Of a DNA stretch of 59,642 nt, positions 9,245 to 16,430 are shown one piece after another (within the stretch, counting starts at the first letter, position 1; the number at the start of each line of letters is the position of its first letter). A program made the translations under genes and the position numbers. A model generated the notes under the pieces. That model was not told where the DNA came from, did not search any database, and was given only the letters and a program-made list of their open reading frames with translations. The stretch is from Chitinophagia bacterium (GTDB lineage Bacteria; Bacteroidota; Bacteroidia; Chitinophagales; Chitinophagaceae): positions 1-59,642 of the forward strand of contig JAJPJP010000377.1 in the NCBI GenBank assembly GCA_021324175.1, read 5' to 3'.

Positions 9245-10060
9245 ATGGGAAAAAAGTGGCTCTTATTCCTTTTGGTCATCGCCTGCTCCATGGCAGGACA
9301 GGGGCAGTATACCGTGACCAAGGTGATTGGGCATGTGACAAAAAAAAATGGGGAACCAATCGTCACAGGCACAGTAATCAACGACAATGATGAACTGCAA
9401 TACTCCTCGCCGAACGACATGGTGAGAGCCATTGTACCGGGCAAGGGAATTTATGTGTTCAATCCAGGTCCCAATGCGGAAAAAAAGCAGAATCGGATTG
9501 TAGAAGTCCTCCGCTCGACGATGCGCGTGCGGTCAAAAGAGGGTTACCTGAGCGGACGGAACTCGTCCATGGAAACAGTACCCGATGCGTTTGACCTCAG
9601 CATGGGCGATAACAAAAAAATCCTGGTGGCAGACACCAATCGTTACCTTTTCGATCATAGCCGTTATCCGGTGCAGGATGGCAGCCGGTTTGTCCTGCAG
9701 ATAAACCGCGACAACGATAAACCGCTCATCCGGGTGCTGGAAACCCAGGGAGACACCCTTTTTATCTATTCTCAGGATTTCAGCCCGGGCCGCGCACCGG
9801 CAACTACCCAAGCACATTTCATCCTGGGATATTATTCCAAACCAAAACGCTCAACCGAAGCGCTGACAGAGATCAGCCCGTATTTTGATTCCTCAGGCGA
9901 TATGACCACTATTATCAAGGCCATTGTGCGCAGTGAAAAGAAAAATGACGCATCTTCCCTTCAGTCCGAAGCGTATGCGGAAGTCTGGCTGGATTTGGGT
10001 AAACCATCGGACATCGATTTCCAGCGCGTTTTTTCTTCCGAATTCGCGGCAGGACGGTGA
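9245..10060 (+). CDS. small exported protein, partner of the TPR-caspase (function unknown)
   Basis: ATG 9245 is preferred over an upstream TTG at 9236, because the ATG lies 5 nt after the preceding stop and opens a clean signal peptide (MGKKWLLFLLVIACSMAGQG). The protein is then 271 residues. The first ~60 mature residues (VIGHVTKKNG, then short strands) faintly resemble FecR or SH3-like beta domains; I would not assign a family on that. The rest is polar and beta-rich, with no catalytic motif. Its position directly behind an exported caspase parallels the lipoprotein behind the WD40-caspase, suggesting a binding partner or regulator. A stable hairpin lies just past the stop. Confidence 0.7.
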   Translation: MGKKWLLFLLVIACSMAGQGQYTVTKVIGHVTKKNGEPIVTGTVINDNDELQYSSPNDMVRAIVPGKGIYVFNPGPNAEKKQNRIVEVLRSTMRVRSKEGYLSGRNSSMETVPDAFDLSMGDNKKILVADTNRYLFDHSRYPVQDGSRFVLQINRDNDKPLIRVLETQGDTLFIYSQDFSPGRAPATTQAHFILGYYSKPKRSTEALTEISPYFDSSGDMTTIIKAIVRSEKKNDASSLQSEAYAEVWLDLGKPSDIDFQRVFSSEFAAGR

Positions 10061-10289
10061 GGGCGGACGGCGGGTTCGCCGTTGCCTAAATCAATGCCCG
10101 GAGACATCGTGGCGGTCCGGTCACAGGTTGTCCGGAAGCAAGTATATTTTCCAAGGTTGAATCTCACCAGGGAGAGCGAAGTAAATTGATCATGGAACTC
10201 CCCTGATTCATCCCAATCTGCTTTTTTTCTAATTTGCATCTGGAGGATGGCCAGCTGCAAATCATGCTAAAAAAAGCCAAAGCGATAAT
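10061..10289. other. intergenic stretch with a hairpin after the TPR-caspase operon
   Basis: No convincing gene was found here. A perfect GC-rich hairpin, ACGGCG / CGCCGT with a 4-nt loop, lies at 10067-10082, right after the stop of the preceding gene. It lacks a U-run, so it could be an imperfect terminator or an mRNA 3'-end stabiliser. The rest of the stretch shows nothing recognisable. Confidence 0.4.
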
Positions 10290-10330
10290 CTAAAAAAATT
10301 AAGGGCGCAGTCTTTTGGACCGGCGCCCTT
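10290..10330 (-). terminator. rho-independent terminator of the outer-membrane protein gene
   Basis: A perfect 8-bp stem, AAGGGCGC at 10301-10308 and GCGCCCTT at 10323-10330, encloses a 14-nt loop. On the minus strand it is followed by a run of T (complement of 10291-10298). It lies 29 nt past the stop of the leftward gene ending at 10359. Confidence 0.75.
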
Positions 10331-10358
10331 GTTGATATGAAAGATTGCGCTCGCTTAA

Positions 10359-11048
10359 TTAATAATAAGGATATGGACGATAGTAACGGGGTCTCGGACG
10401 ACCGTACATCACTCGACGTTGCGCCGGGGGTAATTCCCTTCCGAGCCCGATAATAACGCCAGCGTTTAAGCTAAATTGAAATAAATTCGACTGGGCCGCG
10501 TAAGGCGCACCGGAGGCGTCATTGCCCGCATAATAGCCGGTTCCATAATCAAAGGGCGACATCACCTGGGCCTTGACACGGAAACCAAATCTTGGGGTCA
10601 CATACATGTCAGCGCCAAATTCGGCACCAAGCGTAAATTTTGTATCACTCGGCCCGTCAACACCAGGAGAAAATACTCCTGCGCCAATGAGGCCACCCAG
10701 GAACGGGCGAACTGGCGCGTTAGGATCTCCCAGATACGGTACAAAACCGAGCATAATATAATCGGCTTTCAAATCACCGTAGCTGATCGGCACTCCTCCA
10801 TAGTAATACAATCCGGTTGTCGTACTCATGTGGCTGTATTGCAATTCCACGCCGAATCTCCGGTTCACGTTGAACATGATCGAACCTCCAAGATTCCCCG
10901 CGCCGTCGACTTTGGAGTAGCTGTTTCCAAAACCTGTTCTATCCGCAAAAGTATAACCTCCGGATGGAATCAGATCCACCGTAGTTTGAGCCAAAATTGC
11001 TGATTTGGTAACAAGGGTAAGCAGGAAAATGACCAATAGTTTTTTCAT
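10359..11048 (-). CDS. outer-membrane beta-barrel protein
   Basis: The start is placed at ATG 11048 (MKKLLVIFLLTLV), which gives a normal signal peptide ending in ILAQ; the upstream in-frame ATG at 11075 adds only polar residues. The mature ~210 residues show alternating hydrophobic/aromatic strands with glycine-rich turns (for example GVELQYSHM, FGFRVKAQVM). This fits the small OmpA/porin-like barrel family (outer_membrane beta-barrel, OMP_b-brl). The C-terminus is an Arg/Tyr/Pro-rich tail (RRVMYGRPRPRYYRPYPYY). Such barrels are structural or adhesin-like; no specific role is readable. The gene is monocistronic, with its own terminator 29 nt downstream. Confidence 0.8.
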   Translation of the reverse strand: MKKLLVIFLLTLVTKSAILAQTTVDLIPSGGYTFADRTGFGNSYSKVDGAGNLGGSIMFNVNRRFGVELQYSHMSTTTGLYYYGGVPISYGDLKADYIMLGFVPYLGDPNAPVRPFLGGLIGAGVFSPGVDGPSDTKFTLGAEFGADMYVTPRFGFRVKAQVMSPFDYGTGYYAGNDASGAPYAAQSNLFQFSLNAGVIIGLGRELPPAQRRVMYGRPRPRYYRPYPYY

Positions 11049-11167
11049 ACTAAGTTGATTTTTATTTGCACACAATTCAAATCTGGGCCAGAAAAACTGT
11101 ACTTCATCATAACCTCATGCCCGGGCATATTTGTACGCTGAATTGGACAGTTTTTGAGAGCGAAGGT

Positions 11168-11944
11168 TTAAATAGAAAGTTGCAATTGATCATAGGCAAG
11201 CGAGACATGTTCAGGCAGATTGGCGTTAACTGCTTCATGCTTACCCAGTTGGTGGCTTATGTGCGTGAAATAGGCAGATGGAATTTGCAATTCGTTAACT
11301 AAATCGAGCGCATCAGGAAGATTAAAATGTGAAATGTGTTTTTCTTTTCGCAAGACATTGAGAACAACAACCTCGCTCCCTTTTATTTTTTGCTTTTCGC
11401 TGTCGTCGATCCTGTTGGCGTCGGTGATATAGGTGAATTTGCCAAAGCGGAATCCCAATACCGGCATCTTGTAGTGCCAAACCAAAATGGGCGTGACCGG
11501 AATGTCGCCGACTATAAAGGGGTCTGTGGAGATGGTGCGAAAATTGACCTCCGGTATGCCTGGATATTTTACTTCCGCGAACGCATAGGGAAACTCCCTC
11601 ACGATGGCCTCCTGTGTCATTTCGTTGGCATACACATCCATCGGCTTGTGCATAAAAAAATTGAAGGCCCGGATGTCGTCAAGACCGGCAATATGGTCCT
11701 TGTGCGGATGTGTAAAAATAACGGCATCGAGTCTCTTGACACCGGCACGCAACATCTGGTAGCGAAAGTCCGGGGTCGTATCGACGGCTAAAATCGTGGA
11801 AGCAGATTCAACCAGAATGCTCGAGCGGAGCCTCTTATCCTTGCTGTCAGTTGATTTGCACACTTCACAGCCGCAGGCTATCATCGGTACGCCGCTGCTT
11901 GTGCCGGTTCCGAGAAAAGTGATTTTTAAAGGGGGATAACTCAC
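11168..11944 (-). CDS. metallo-beta-lactamase-fold hydrolase, PhnP-like
   Basis: A 258-residue protein. The metal-binding motif THPHKDH (His79, His81, Asp83, His84) followed by IAGLDD identifies the fold. The cysteine cluster CGCEVC (Cys24, 26, 29) matches the extra structural zinc site of PhnP-type phosphodiesterases. PhnP hydrolyses 5-phosphoribosyl 1,2-cyclic phosphate, but no phosphonate genes are nearby and most Bacteroidota relatives are uncharacterised, so the substrate is unknown. It is a cytoplasmic protein without a signal peptide. A near-perfect -7 element sits 5 nt before the start codon, suggesting an mRNA with almost no leader. The 90-residue conserved hypothetical gene lies directly upstream on the same strand. 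Confidence 0.88.
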   Translation of the reverse strand: MSYPPLKITFLGTGTSSGVPMIACGCEVCKSTDSKDKRLRSSILVESASTILAVDTTPDFRYQMLRAGVKRLDAVIFTHPHKDHIAGLDDIRAFNFFMHKPMDVYANEMTQEAIVREFPYAFAEVKYPGIPEVNFRTISTDPFIVGDIPVTPILVWHYKMPVLGFRFGKFTYITDANRIDDSEKQKIKGSEVVVLNVLRKEKHISHFNLPDALDLVNELQIPSAYFTHISHQLGKHEAVNANLPEHVSLAYDQLQLSI

Positions 11945-11948
11945 CAGG

Positions 11949-11956
11949 CAAAAATA
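11949..11956 (-). promoter_or_regulatory. candidate -7 element just before the PhnP-like gene
   Basis: The minus strand reads TATTTTTG, matching TAnnTTTG. Its last base is only 5 nt from the start codon at 11944, so a transcript from it would be leaderless or nearly so. No clear -33 TTG is seen. Confidence 0.35.
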
Positions 11957-11977
11957 CGAAATGGAGCCTTTAAGCCG

Positions 11978-12250
11978 CTACTGTGGAGCTGCATGCTTTT
12001 CCATGACTTCTTCGTACAGCTTGATGGTATCGGGATGGAGACCTGCCGCATCGACCTTCAGCTGGGGGATGAGGTCAAGAAGTGCATTGATTCGCCCCTC
12101 CGTTTGCAAAAATTTGTTGAGAACTGCTACTTTTTTTTGTTCAAGGATACAGTAGCCGCTTTGAAAGGTCCCGCGCTCGTAACGTAAAACATACCCGCTT
12201 TCGTCGAGTATTTTTTCAAGACGGTCTAACGTGGTCTGGGTATATTTCAT
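11978..12250 (-). CDS. conserved small hypothetical protein
   Basis: A 90-residue cytoplasmic protein starting at ATG 12250. The central motif YERGTFQSGYCILEQKKVAVLNK, described here only by its core residues (Y-E-R-G, S-G-Y-C, V-N-K), looks like a family I associate with Bacteroidota, with an amphipathic helical C-terminal half. There is no membrane segment, signal peptide or catalytic motif. It is followed 33 nt later by the PhnP-like hydrolase and preceded by the porX stop 83 nt upstream, so it may be part of a short leftward transcript. The function is unknown. Confidence 0.7.
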   Translation of the reverse strand: MKYTQTTLDRLEKILDESGYVLRYERGTFQSGYCILEQKKVAVLNKFLQTEGRINALLDLIPQLKVDAAGLHPDTIKLYEEVMEKHAAPQ

Positions 12251-12332
12251 GAAATTCAGAATGGATTTGCGTTGTATACTCTAAAACAAAGATAGTCGCG
12301 CACCGGTTTACGCAGGCGTGGTTTTTTCCACA

Positions 12333-13892
12333 TCAGGGCTTGCTCGTCATTTTAATCACGGGAATGATCATCTCTTCAAGGCTCACGCCGCCGTGCTGGA
12401 AGGTATTCCGGTAATAGTTTACATAATAATTGTAATTGTTGGGATAGCAAAGAAAGCCGTCTTCTTTGGCAAAAATGAAGGAGGAATTCACGGTAGGCAC
12501 GGGCAGTCCGGCTAGCCGCGGATCACGAAACGCCAGCACTTCCTTCGCTTCATAGTTCAGATTCCTGCCGTGTTTATAGCGAAGGTTTGTCGTCGTCTGC
12601 TTGTCGCCGATCACCTTGCATGGCGTTTTCACCCGCACACTGCCGTGGTCGGTAGCCAAAATGATATTGATTTTTTTGTCCGCCATCTTTTTCAAAGCCT
12701 GGTGCAACGGAGAGTGTTCGAACCAGCTCGATGTAATGCTGCGATAACTGATTTCATCGCTTGCCAGCTCTTTCAGGACTTCCATTTCCGTCCTCGCGTG
12801 GCTGAGCATGTCGACAAAATTGTACACGATAATGTTGATATCGTTATCATAGAGGTTGTGGATGTTGTTAACCAGGTCCTGGCCTGCCTGGAAATTCAAC
12901 ACCTTGGTGTAACTGAATCGCAAATTGTCCTTGCCGATCCTTTTCAATTGCGCACGGAAAAAATCCTCTTCATAAAGATTTTTTCCACCTTCCTCGTCAT
13001 CGTTTCTCCATTGCGAAGGAAACTGCCTTTCGATATCCATCGGCATCATTCCCGCAAACATGGCGTTTCGGCTGTACTGGGTGGCCGTGGGCATTATGGC
13101 ATAGAAAGTATCTTCCTCGGTGATCCGGAAGTTTTCCGAAAAAATCGGCTGGATCGCCTTCCATTGATCAAATCTGAGATTGTCAAGCAAAATGAAAAAT
13201 GTCGGGACGCCCTTTTCAAGGTTGGGAAAAACCTTGGATTGAAAAAGCGTATGCGACATGACGGGAACACCGGTCGCCTTAGGCTTTACCCACGACGCAT
13301 AGTTTTTTGAAACGAATTTGAAAAACTCCGTATTCGCCTCCTGCTTCTGTGATTGTAGCACTTCACGCATCTCCGGGCTGTCGCTTTTCTCCATTTCAAG
13401 CTCCCAGTATATCAGTTTTTTGTAAATGTCCATCCAATCGTTGTGGTCCGGGTTGCTATTAAGCGCCATGAACAGGTTACGGAATTGCTGTTGATAGGCG
13501 GTTGTAGTTTTTTCGGCAACAAGCCTTTTATTGTCGATGATTTTTTTCAGGCTGAGAAGAACCTGGTTGGGGTTGACGGGCTTGATCAGGTAATCAGTAA
13601 TCTGGCTGCCGATGGCATCGTTCATCAGGTTTTCCGTCTCATTTTTTGTGATGAGCACGACAGGGACCTGCTGGTTGATTTCCTTGATCTTCGCCAGTGT
13701 TTCCAAGCCTGTTATGCCCGGCATCGATTCGTCTATCAAGACCACGTCGATAAAATTGTCTCTTACATAGTCGATCGCGTCGAAGCCGTTGGTCATGGAA
13801 CTAATTTCATATCCCTTATTTTCAAGAAAAAGGATCTGCGAATGCAAGCTTTCAATTTCATCGTCAACCCAAAGTATTTTTGCTAAAGCCAT
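12333..13892 (-). CDS. porX: PorX-type response regulator with PglZ domain
   Basis: The start at ATG 13892 (MALAKILWVDDE) gives a 519-residue protein, the usual PorX length; the upstream extension to 13955 does not look like receiver sequence. Residues 1-120 are a receiver domain with Asp10/Asp11 and the phospho-acceptor Asp54 (VLIDESMPG), and the conserved Thr/Lys switch residues (LITK, IKPV). A helical linker follows, then a PglZ domain of the alkaline-phosphatase superfamily with metal-site motifs LLDNLRFDQW and TDHGSV. In Porphyromonas and Flavobacterium, PorX with the PorY kinase controls type IX secretion and cleaves cyclic oligonucleotides and nucleotide phosphates. No porY or por/gld secretion gene is in this window, so any secretion link here is by homology only. 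Confidence 0.9.
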   Translation of the reverse strand: MALAKILWVDDEIESLHSQILFLENKGYEISSMTNGFDAIDYVRDNFIDVVLIDESMPGITGLETLAKIKEINQQVPVVLITKNETENLMNDAIGSQITDYLIKPVNPNQVLLSLKKIIDNKRLVAEKTTTAYQQQFRNLFMALNSNPDHNDWMDIYKKLIYWELEMEKSDSPEMREVLQSQKQEANTEFFKFVSKNYASWVKPKATGVPVMSHTLFQSKVFPNLEKGVPTFFILLDNLRFDQWKAIQPIFSENFRITEEDTFYAIMPTATQYSRNAMFAGMMPMDIERQFPSQWRNDDEEGGKNLYEEDFFRAQLKRIGKDNLRFSYTKVLNFQAGQDLVNNIHNLYDNDINIIVYNFVDMLSHARTEMEVLKELASDEISYRSITSSWFEHSPLHQALKKMADKKINIILATDHGSVRVKTPCKVIGDKQTTTNLRYKHGRNLNYEAKEVLAFRDPRLAGLPVPTVNSSFIFAKEDGFLCYPNNYNYYVNYYRNTFQHGGVSLEEMIIPVIKMTSKP

Positions 13893-14003
13893 TTCGTATT
13901 TTTTTTTGTCTGCCAAATGGTCAGAATAGCAGTAAGCTGCCTGGATCCAACCCACCTGTTCTCATGATTAATTTCCTGGACACTCTGACTCACGCGCTTC
14001 AAC

Positions 14004-14011
14004 CAAATTTA
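14004..14011 (-). promoter_or_regulatory. candidate -7 element for porX
   Basis: The minus strand reads TAAATTTG, a match to TAnnTTTG, 112 nt before the porX start. It lies in the divergent porX/HD intergenic region. A CAA at 14026-14028 is too close to be a normal -33 box. Confidence 0.3.
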
Positions 14012-14031
14012 ATTTATCCATCCTGCAATGC

Positions 14032-14039
14032 TAAATTTG
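14032..14039 (+). promoter_or_regulatory. candidate -7 element for the HD phosphohydrolase gene
   Basis: TAAATTTG matches TAnnTTTG and lies 40 nt before the GTG start at 14080. No -33 TTG is seen at the expected distance. Confidence 0.35.
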
Positions 14040-14079
14040 CAAGTTAATTTTTCGATGATTTAACAAATAAATACCAGAA

Positions 14080-15324
14080 GTGACGCAGCGAAAGCATACT
14101 GGCGCAGAAAGAAAGATCATCAACGATCCCGTTTACGGCTTTATTACCGTCGATGACAATTTACTGCTCGAAATCATCGCACACCCTTATTATCAGCGAC
14201 TGCGGCGCATACACCAGATGGCATTTGCCCATCTTGTTTACCCCGGCGCTGTGCATACGCGACTCCATCACTCCCTGGGCAGTTATCACCTGATGTGCAA
14301 CGCCCTGACGGAATTAAAGAACAAAGGCATCAATATAACGCATGAAGAAGAGCTCGGTTCAAAGATCGCTATTCTTCTGCATGACATCGGTCACGGTCCT
14401 TTTTCACATGCGCTGGAAAATATACTCATCCCTGGCGCGGATCATGAAACGCTTTCCCTGCATATCATGCGGGCGCTTCATAAGGAACTCGGGCAGGCAT
14501 TGAATCCTGCCATCGCCATTTTCACCAACAAGTACGACAAACAATTTTTGTATCAGCTTATCTCCGGTCAGCTCGATGTCGACCGGATGGACTATTTGAC
14601 GCGTGACAGTTTCTTTACTGGCGTATCAGAAGGGGTAATTGGTTATGATAGAATAATCAAGATGCTGACTGTCCATCACGGCGAATTGATGGTAGAAGAA
14701 AAAGGAATCTACTCCACCGAAAAATTCCTCGTGGCAAGACGCCTGATGTATTGGCAGGTATACCTGCATAAAACCGTGCTGTGTGCTGAAAAGATGATCG
14801 TCAAGATTATCGAGAGGGCCAAAGAACTTATCACCAATGGAACAAAGGTCAGCGCGGCAACTCCTTCGCTTGATCTGTTTCTTCATCTTCCATCCCACTT
14901 TGCGATTGAAGAATACCTCGACAACTTTGCTCTTCTTGACGACTATGACCTGACGAGCTCGTTCAAAGTATGGATGGCGCATCCTGATCCGATTCTTTCT
15001 TCTCTCTGCCGCTTTATCGTTAACCGCGAGCTTCTCAAGGTCGAATTCAGGAGCGAGCCCTTTACCGAAGAAGAAATCGCTAGAGAAATTGACTATGCGG
15101 CAAAAAAATTTAACATTACCAAAACAGAAGCGAATTATTTTGTATTTACGGGCCAGGCCACCAACACGACCTATGATCCCTATGATGAACGAATTAATAT
15201 TCTATTTAAAGACGGCAGCGTAAGAGATATTTCCCAGGTCGATAATGCGCTGATTCACCAAAGCCTGGCCAGCCCCGTGAAAAAATTTTATATTTGTTAT
15301 CTTAAAAAACAAGACCAAGTGTGA
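14080..15324 (+). CDS. HD-domain phosphohydrolase
   Basis: A 414-residue protein starting at GTG 14080. The HD metal-site order is clear: TRLHHSLG (His63/64), LLHDIGHGPFSH (His101-Asp102 and nearby histidines) and later QLDVDRMDYL with the distal Asp. This places it with dGTPase/SAMHD1-like metal-dependent phosphohydrolases, which act on nucleotides; the exact substrate is not known for this branch. There is no signal peptide or membrane segment. The next gene, lpxD, starts 25 nt after the stop, so the two are probably one transcript; I recall this pairing from related genomes. It is divergent from porX. Confidence 0.88.
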   Translation: MTQRKHTGAERKIINDPVYGFITVDDNLLLEIIAHPYYQRLRRIHQMAFAHLVYPGAVHTRLHHSLGSYHLMCNALTELKNKGINITHEEELGSKIAILLHDIGHGPFSHALENILIPGADHETLSLHIMRALHKELGQALNPAIAIFTNKYDKQFLYQLISGQLDVDRMDYLTRDSFFTGVSEGVIGYDRIIKMLTVHHGELMVEEKGIYSTEKFLVARRLMYWQVYLHKTVLCAEKMIVKIIERAKELITNGTKVSAATPSLDLFLHLPSHFAIEEYLDNFALLDDYDLTSSFKVWMAHPDPILSSLCRFIVNRELLKVEFRSEPFTEEEIAREIDYAAKKFNITKTEANYFVFTGQATNTTYDPYDERINILFKDGSVRDISQVDNALIHQSLASPVKKFYICYLKKQDQV

Positions 15325-15349
15325 TTGGCGTACCAGTGAACAAAAAATT

Positions 15350-16393
15350 ATGAACTATTCGGCTCGTCAAATTGCTTTGCTTGTGAATGGGATACTCGAT
15401 GGTGATCCCGAAGTAGCTGTTAACGCCTTTGGCAAAATTGAAGACGCGAAGGCAGGGGAAATCAGCTTCCTCGCCAATCCCAAATACGAGGAATTTCTCT
15501 ACACGTCCGGGGCTTCGATCATTCTGATCAACGATTCACTGGCACCGAAGCAGAAAATCAGTGCGACGATCATCCGCGTGCCGGATGCCTATTCGGCATT
15601 TGCCATACTGCTTACGAAGTATCATGAAACCGTGACCCAGCAACTTGCGGGAATCCAGCAACCAGCGCATATATCAGCTTCGGCAAAATTGGGCGAGAAA
15701 CATTATGTAGGCGCATTCTGCTATTTAGGCGATAATGTGGTTATCGGGACCAATGCGAAAATATTTCCCAATTGTTTTATCGGTAACAACGTTCGCATTG
15801 GTGACAATTGTATCGTCTATGCGGGCGTAAAAATTTATCATGACTGCCAGATCGGGAATCATGTTACCATTCACGCGGGGACGGTAATCGGCAGTGACGG
15901 ATTCGGATTTGCTCCACAGGCGGACGGTAGTTATAAAAAAATCCCCCAGCTTGGAAATGTCCTGATAGAAGATGACGTCGAGATAGGAGCCAACACCACT
16001 ATCGACAGGGCAACCATGGGATCCACGATTATCCGAAAGGGGGCCAAGCTGGACAACCTCATCCAGATTGCACACAATGTCGAGATCGGTTGCAATACTG
16101 TCATCGCGGCGCAAACGGGGATTAGCGGAAGCACCAAGATCGGCAAAAACGTAATGATTGGCGGGCAGGTAGGCATTATCGGGCACCTGCAAATCGGCGA
16201 TTACAGCAAGATTGGAGCCCAAAGCGGTGTCACCAAATCCACAAAGCCCAATACCGCCCTCACGGGCTCACCTGCACAGGATAATATAAGCGGGCTGCGG
16301 AGCCAGGCAGTGATGCGAAAACTGCCTGAACTTGAAAAAAGACTTCGCGAACTAGAAAGCCTGGTCAGCCAGCTATTGCCGGAGAAAGTTTAA
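15350..16393 (+). CDS. lpxD: UDP-3-O-(3-hydroxyacyl)glucosamine N-acyltransferase
   Basis: A 347-residue protein. The N-terminal ~100 residues form the LpxD uridine-binding domain (EISFLANPKYE). The rest is a left-handed beta-helix of hexapeptide repeats (for example IGNNVRIGDNC), with the catalytic-His segment QIAHNVEIG and the GSDGFGFAP loop. The C-terminal helix (PELEKRLRELESLV) completes the usual length. LpxD transfers a 3-hydroxyacyl chain from acyl-carrier protein to the 2-amino group of UDP-3-acyl-glucosamine, the third step of lipid A synthesis, in the cytoplasm. It sits 25 nt after the HD phosphohydrolase. The other early lipid A genes of this window, lpxC/fabZ and lpxA, lie 8-9 kb away on the other strand. 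Confidence 0.96.
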   Translation: MNYSARQIALLVNGILDGDPEVAVNAFGKIEDAKAGEISFLANPKYEEFLYTSGASIILINDSLAPKQKISATIIRVPDAYSAFAILLTKYHETVTQQLAGIQQPAHISASAKLGEKHYVGAFCYLGDNVVIGTNAKIFPNCFIGNNVRIGDNCIVYAGVKIYHDCQIGNHVTIHAGTVIGSDGFGFAPQADGSYKKIPQLGNVLIEDDVEIGANTTIDRATMGSTIIRKGAKLDNLIQIAHNVEIGCNTVIAAQTGISGSTKIGKNVMIGGQVGIIGHLQIGDYSKIGAQSGVTKSTKPNTALTGSPAQDNISGLRSQAVMRKLPELEKRLRELESLVSQLLPEKV

Positions 16394-16430
16394 CCGTTTT
16401 CTTTGAGATTGCCAAATCACCGGGACGAGG

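Noticed and set aside
9924-10160. 78-residue open frame overlapping the end of the TPR-caspase partner gene
   Set aside because: It overlaps a real gene for most of its length, has no family pattern and ends in the hairpin region.
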